From the NCBI GenBank assembly GCA_900552425.1, contig URZR01000121.1, positions 1-5,657 on the forward strand: a stretch of DNA of 5,657 nt. Reading direction: 5' to 3'. Below, in pieces: positions 5,646-5,657 of this stretch (positions within the stretch are counted from its first letter, which is position 1; each line of letters begins with the position of its first letter). This stretch comes from an uncultured Collinsella sp. GTDB taxonomy: Bacteria; Actinomycetota; Coriobacteriia; Coriobacteriales; Coriobacteriaceae. Below the pieces are notes generated by a model. The model had not been told where the DNA came from. It did no database searches and saw nothing but the letters and a program-made list of their open reading frames with translations. The translations under genes were made by a program, and so were the position numbers.

Positions 5646-5657
5646 CTGGCCCGCGGC

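Noticed and set aside
1..5657. CRISPR array, tRNA, rRNA, insertion sequence or attachment site
   Set aside because: No spaced repeat array, cloverleaf-like sequence, transposase frame or terminal inverted repeats were found on either strand by reading; coding genes account for nearly all of the window.

Overview
The window carries a compact molybdenum locus: five complete genes, all on the minus strand, and no plus-strand gene I can support. In transcription order (right to left) they are moeA, a moaB/mog-type gene, then modA, modB and modC. The first two belong to the last steps of molybdenum cofactor assembly. The other three encode a complete molybdate ABC importer: binding lipoprotein, permease and ATPase. 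The DNA is GC-rich (about 60% or more by eye) except for an AT-rich promoter region near 3655-3720. High GC, a ModA signal that combines a lipobox with an SRRxF motif, and ModC and MoeA variants of a Gram-positive kind suggest an anaerobic actinobacterium of the Coriobacteriia (Collinsella-like). This is inference from sequence style, not a database match.

Layout. 1-80: flank downstream of modC with only a weak hairpin. 81-1151: modC. 1155-2597: modB, with an unusual signal peptide plus a roughly 185-residue extracytoplasmic domain in front of an ordinary ModB permease. 2666-3601: modA. 3602-3805: the only sizeable intergenic gap; it holds the modA leader, a probable promoter (TATAAT), a Fur-family-like palindrome, a set of alternating GAGAA/TTCTC half-sites, and a strong intrinsic terminator for the upstream pair. 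3806-4285: moaB/mog. 4296-5558: moeA. 5559-5657: moeA leader with a likely promoter and a hairpin.

There appear to be two transcription units. moeA-moaB are 10 bp apart, the moaB ribosome binding site touches the moeA stop codon, and a terminator follows. modA-modB-modC then run from their own promoter, with gaps of 68 and 3 bp. Together they would capture molybdate outside the cell, import it at ATP cost, adenylylate molybdopterin (MoaB/Mog) and insert molybdenum (MoeA), supplying cofactor to molybdoenzymes encoded elsewhere. The most unusual items are the N-terminal domain of ModB and the possible metal-regulator box in the modA promoter. For four of the five genes the Shine-Dalgarno sequence supports a start downstream of the longest reading frame, and those starts are used here.
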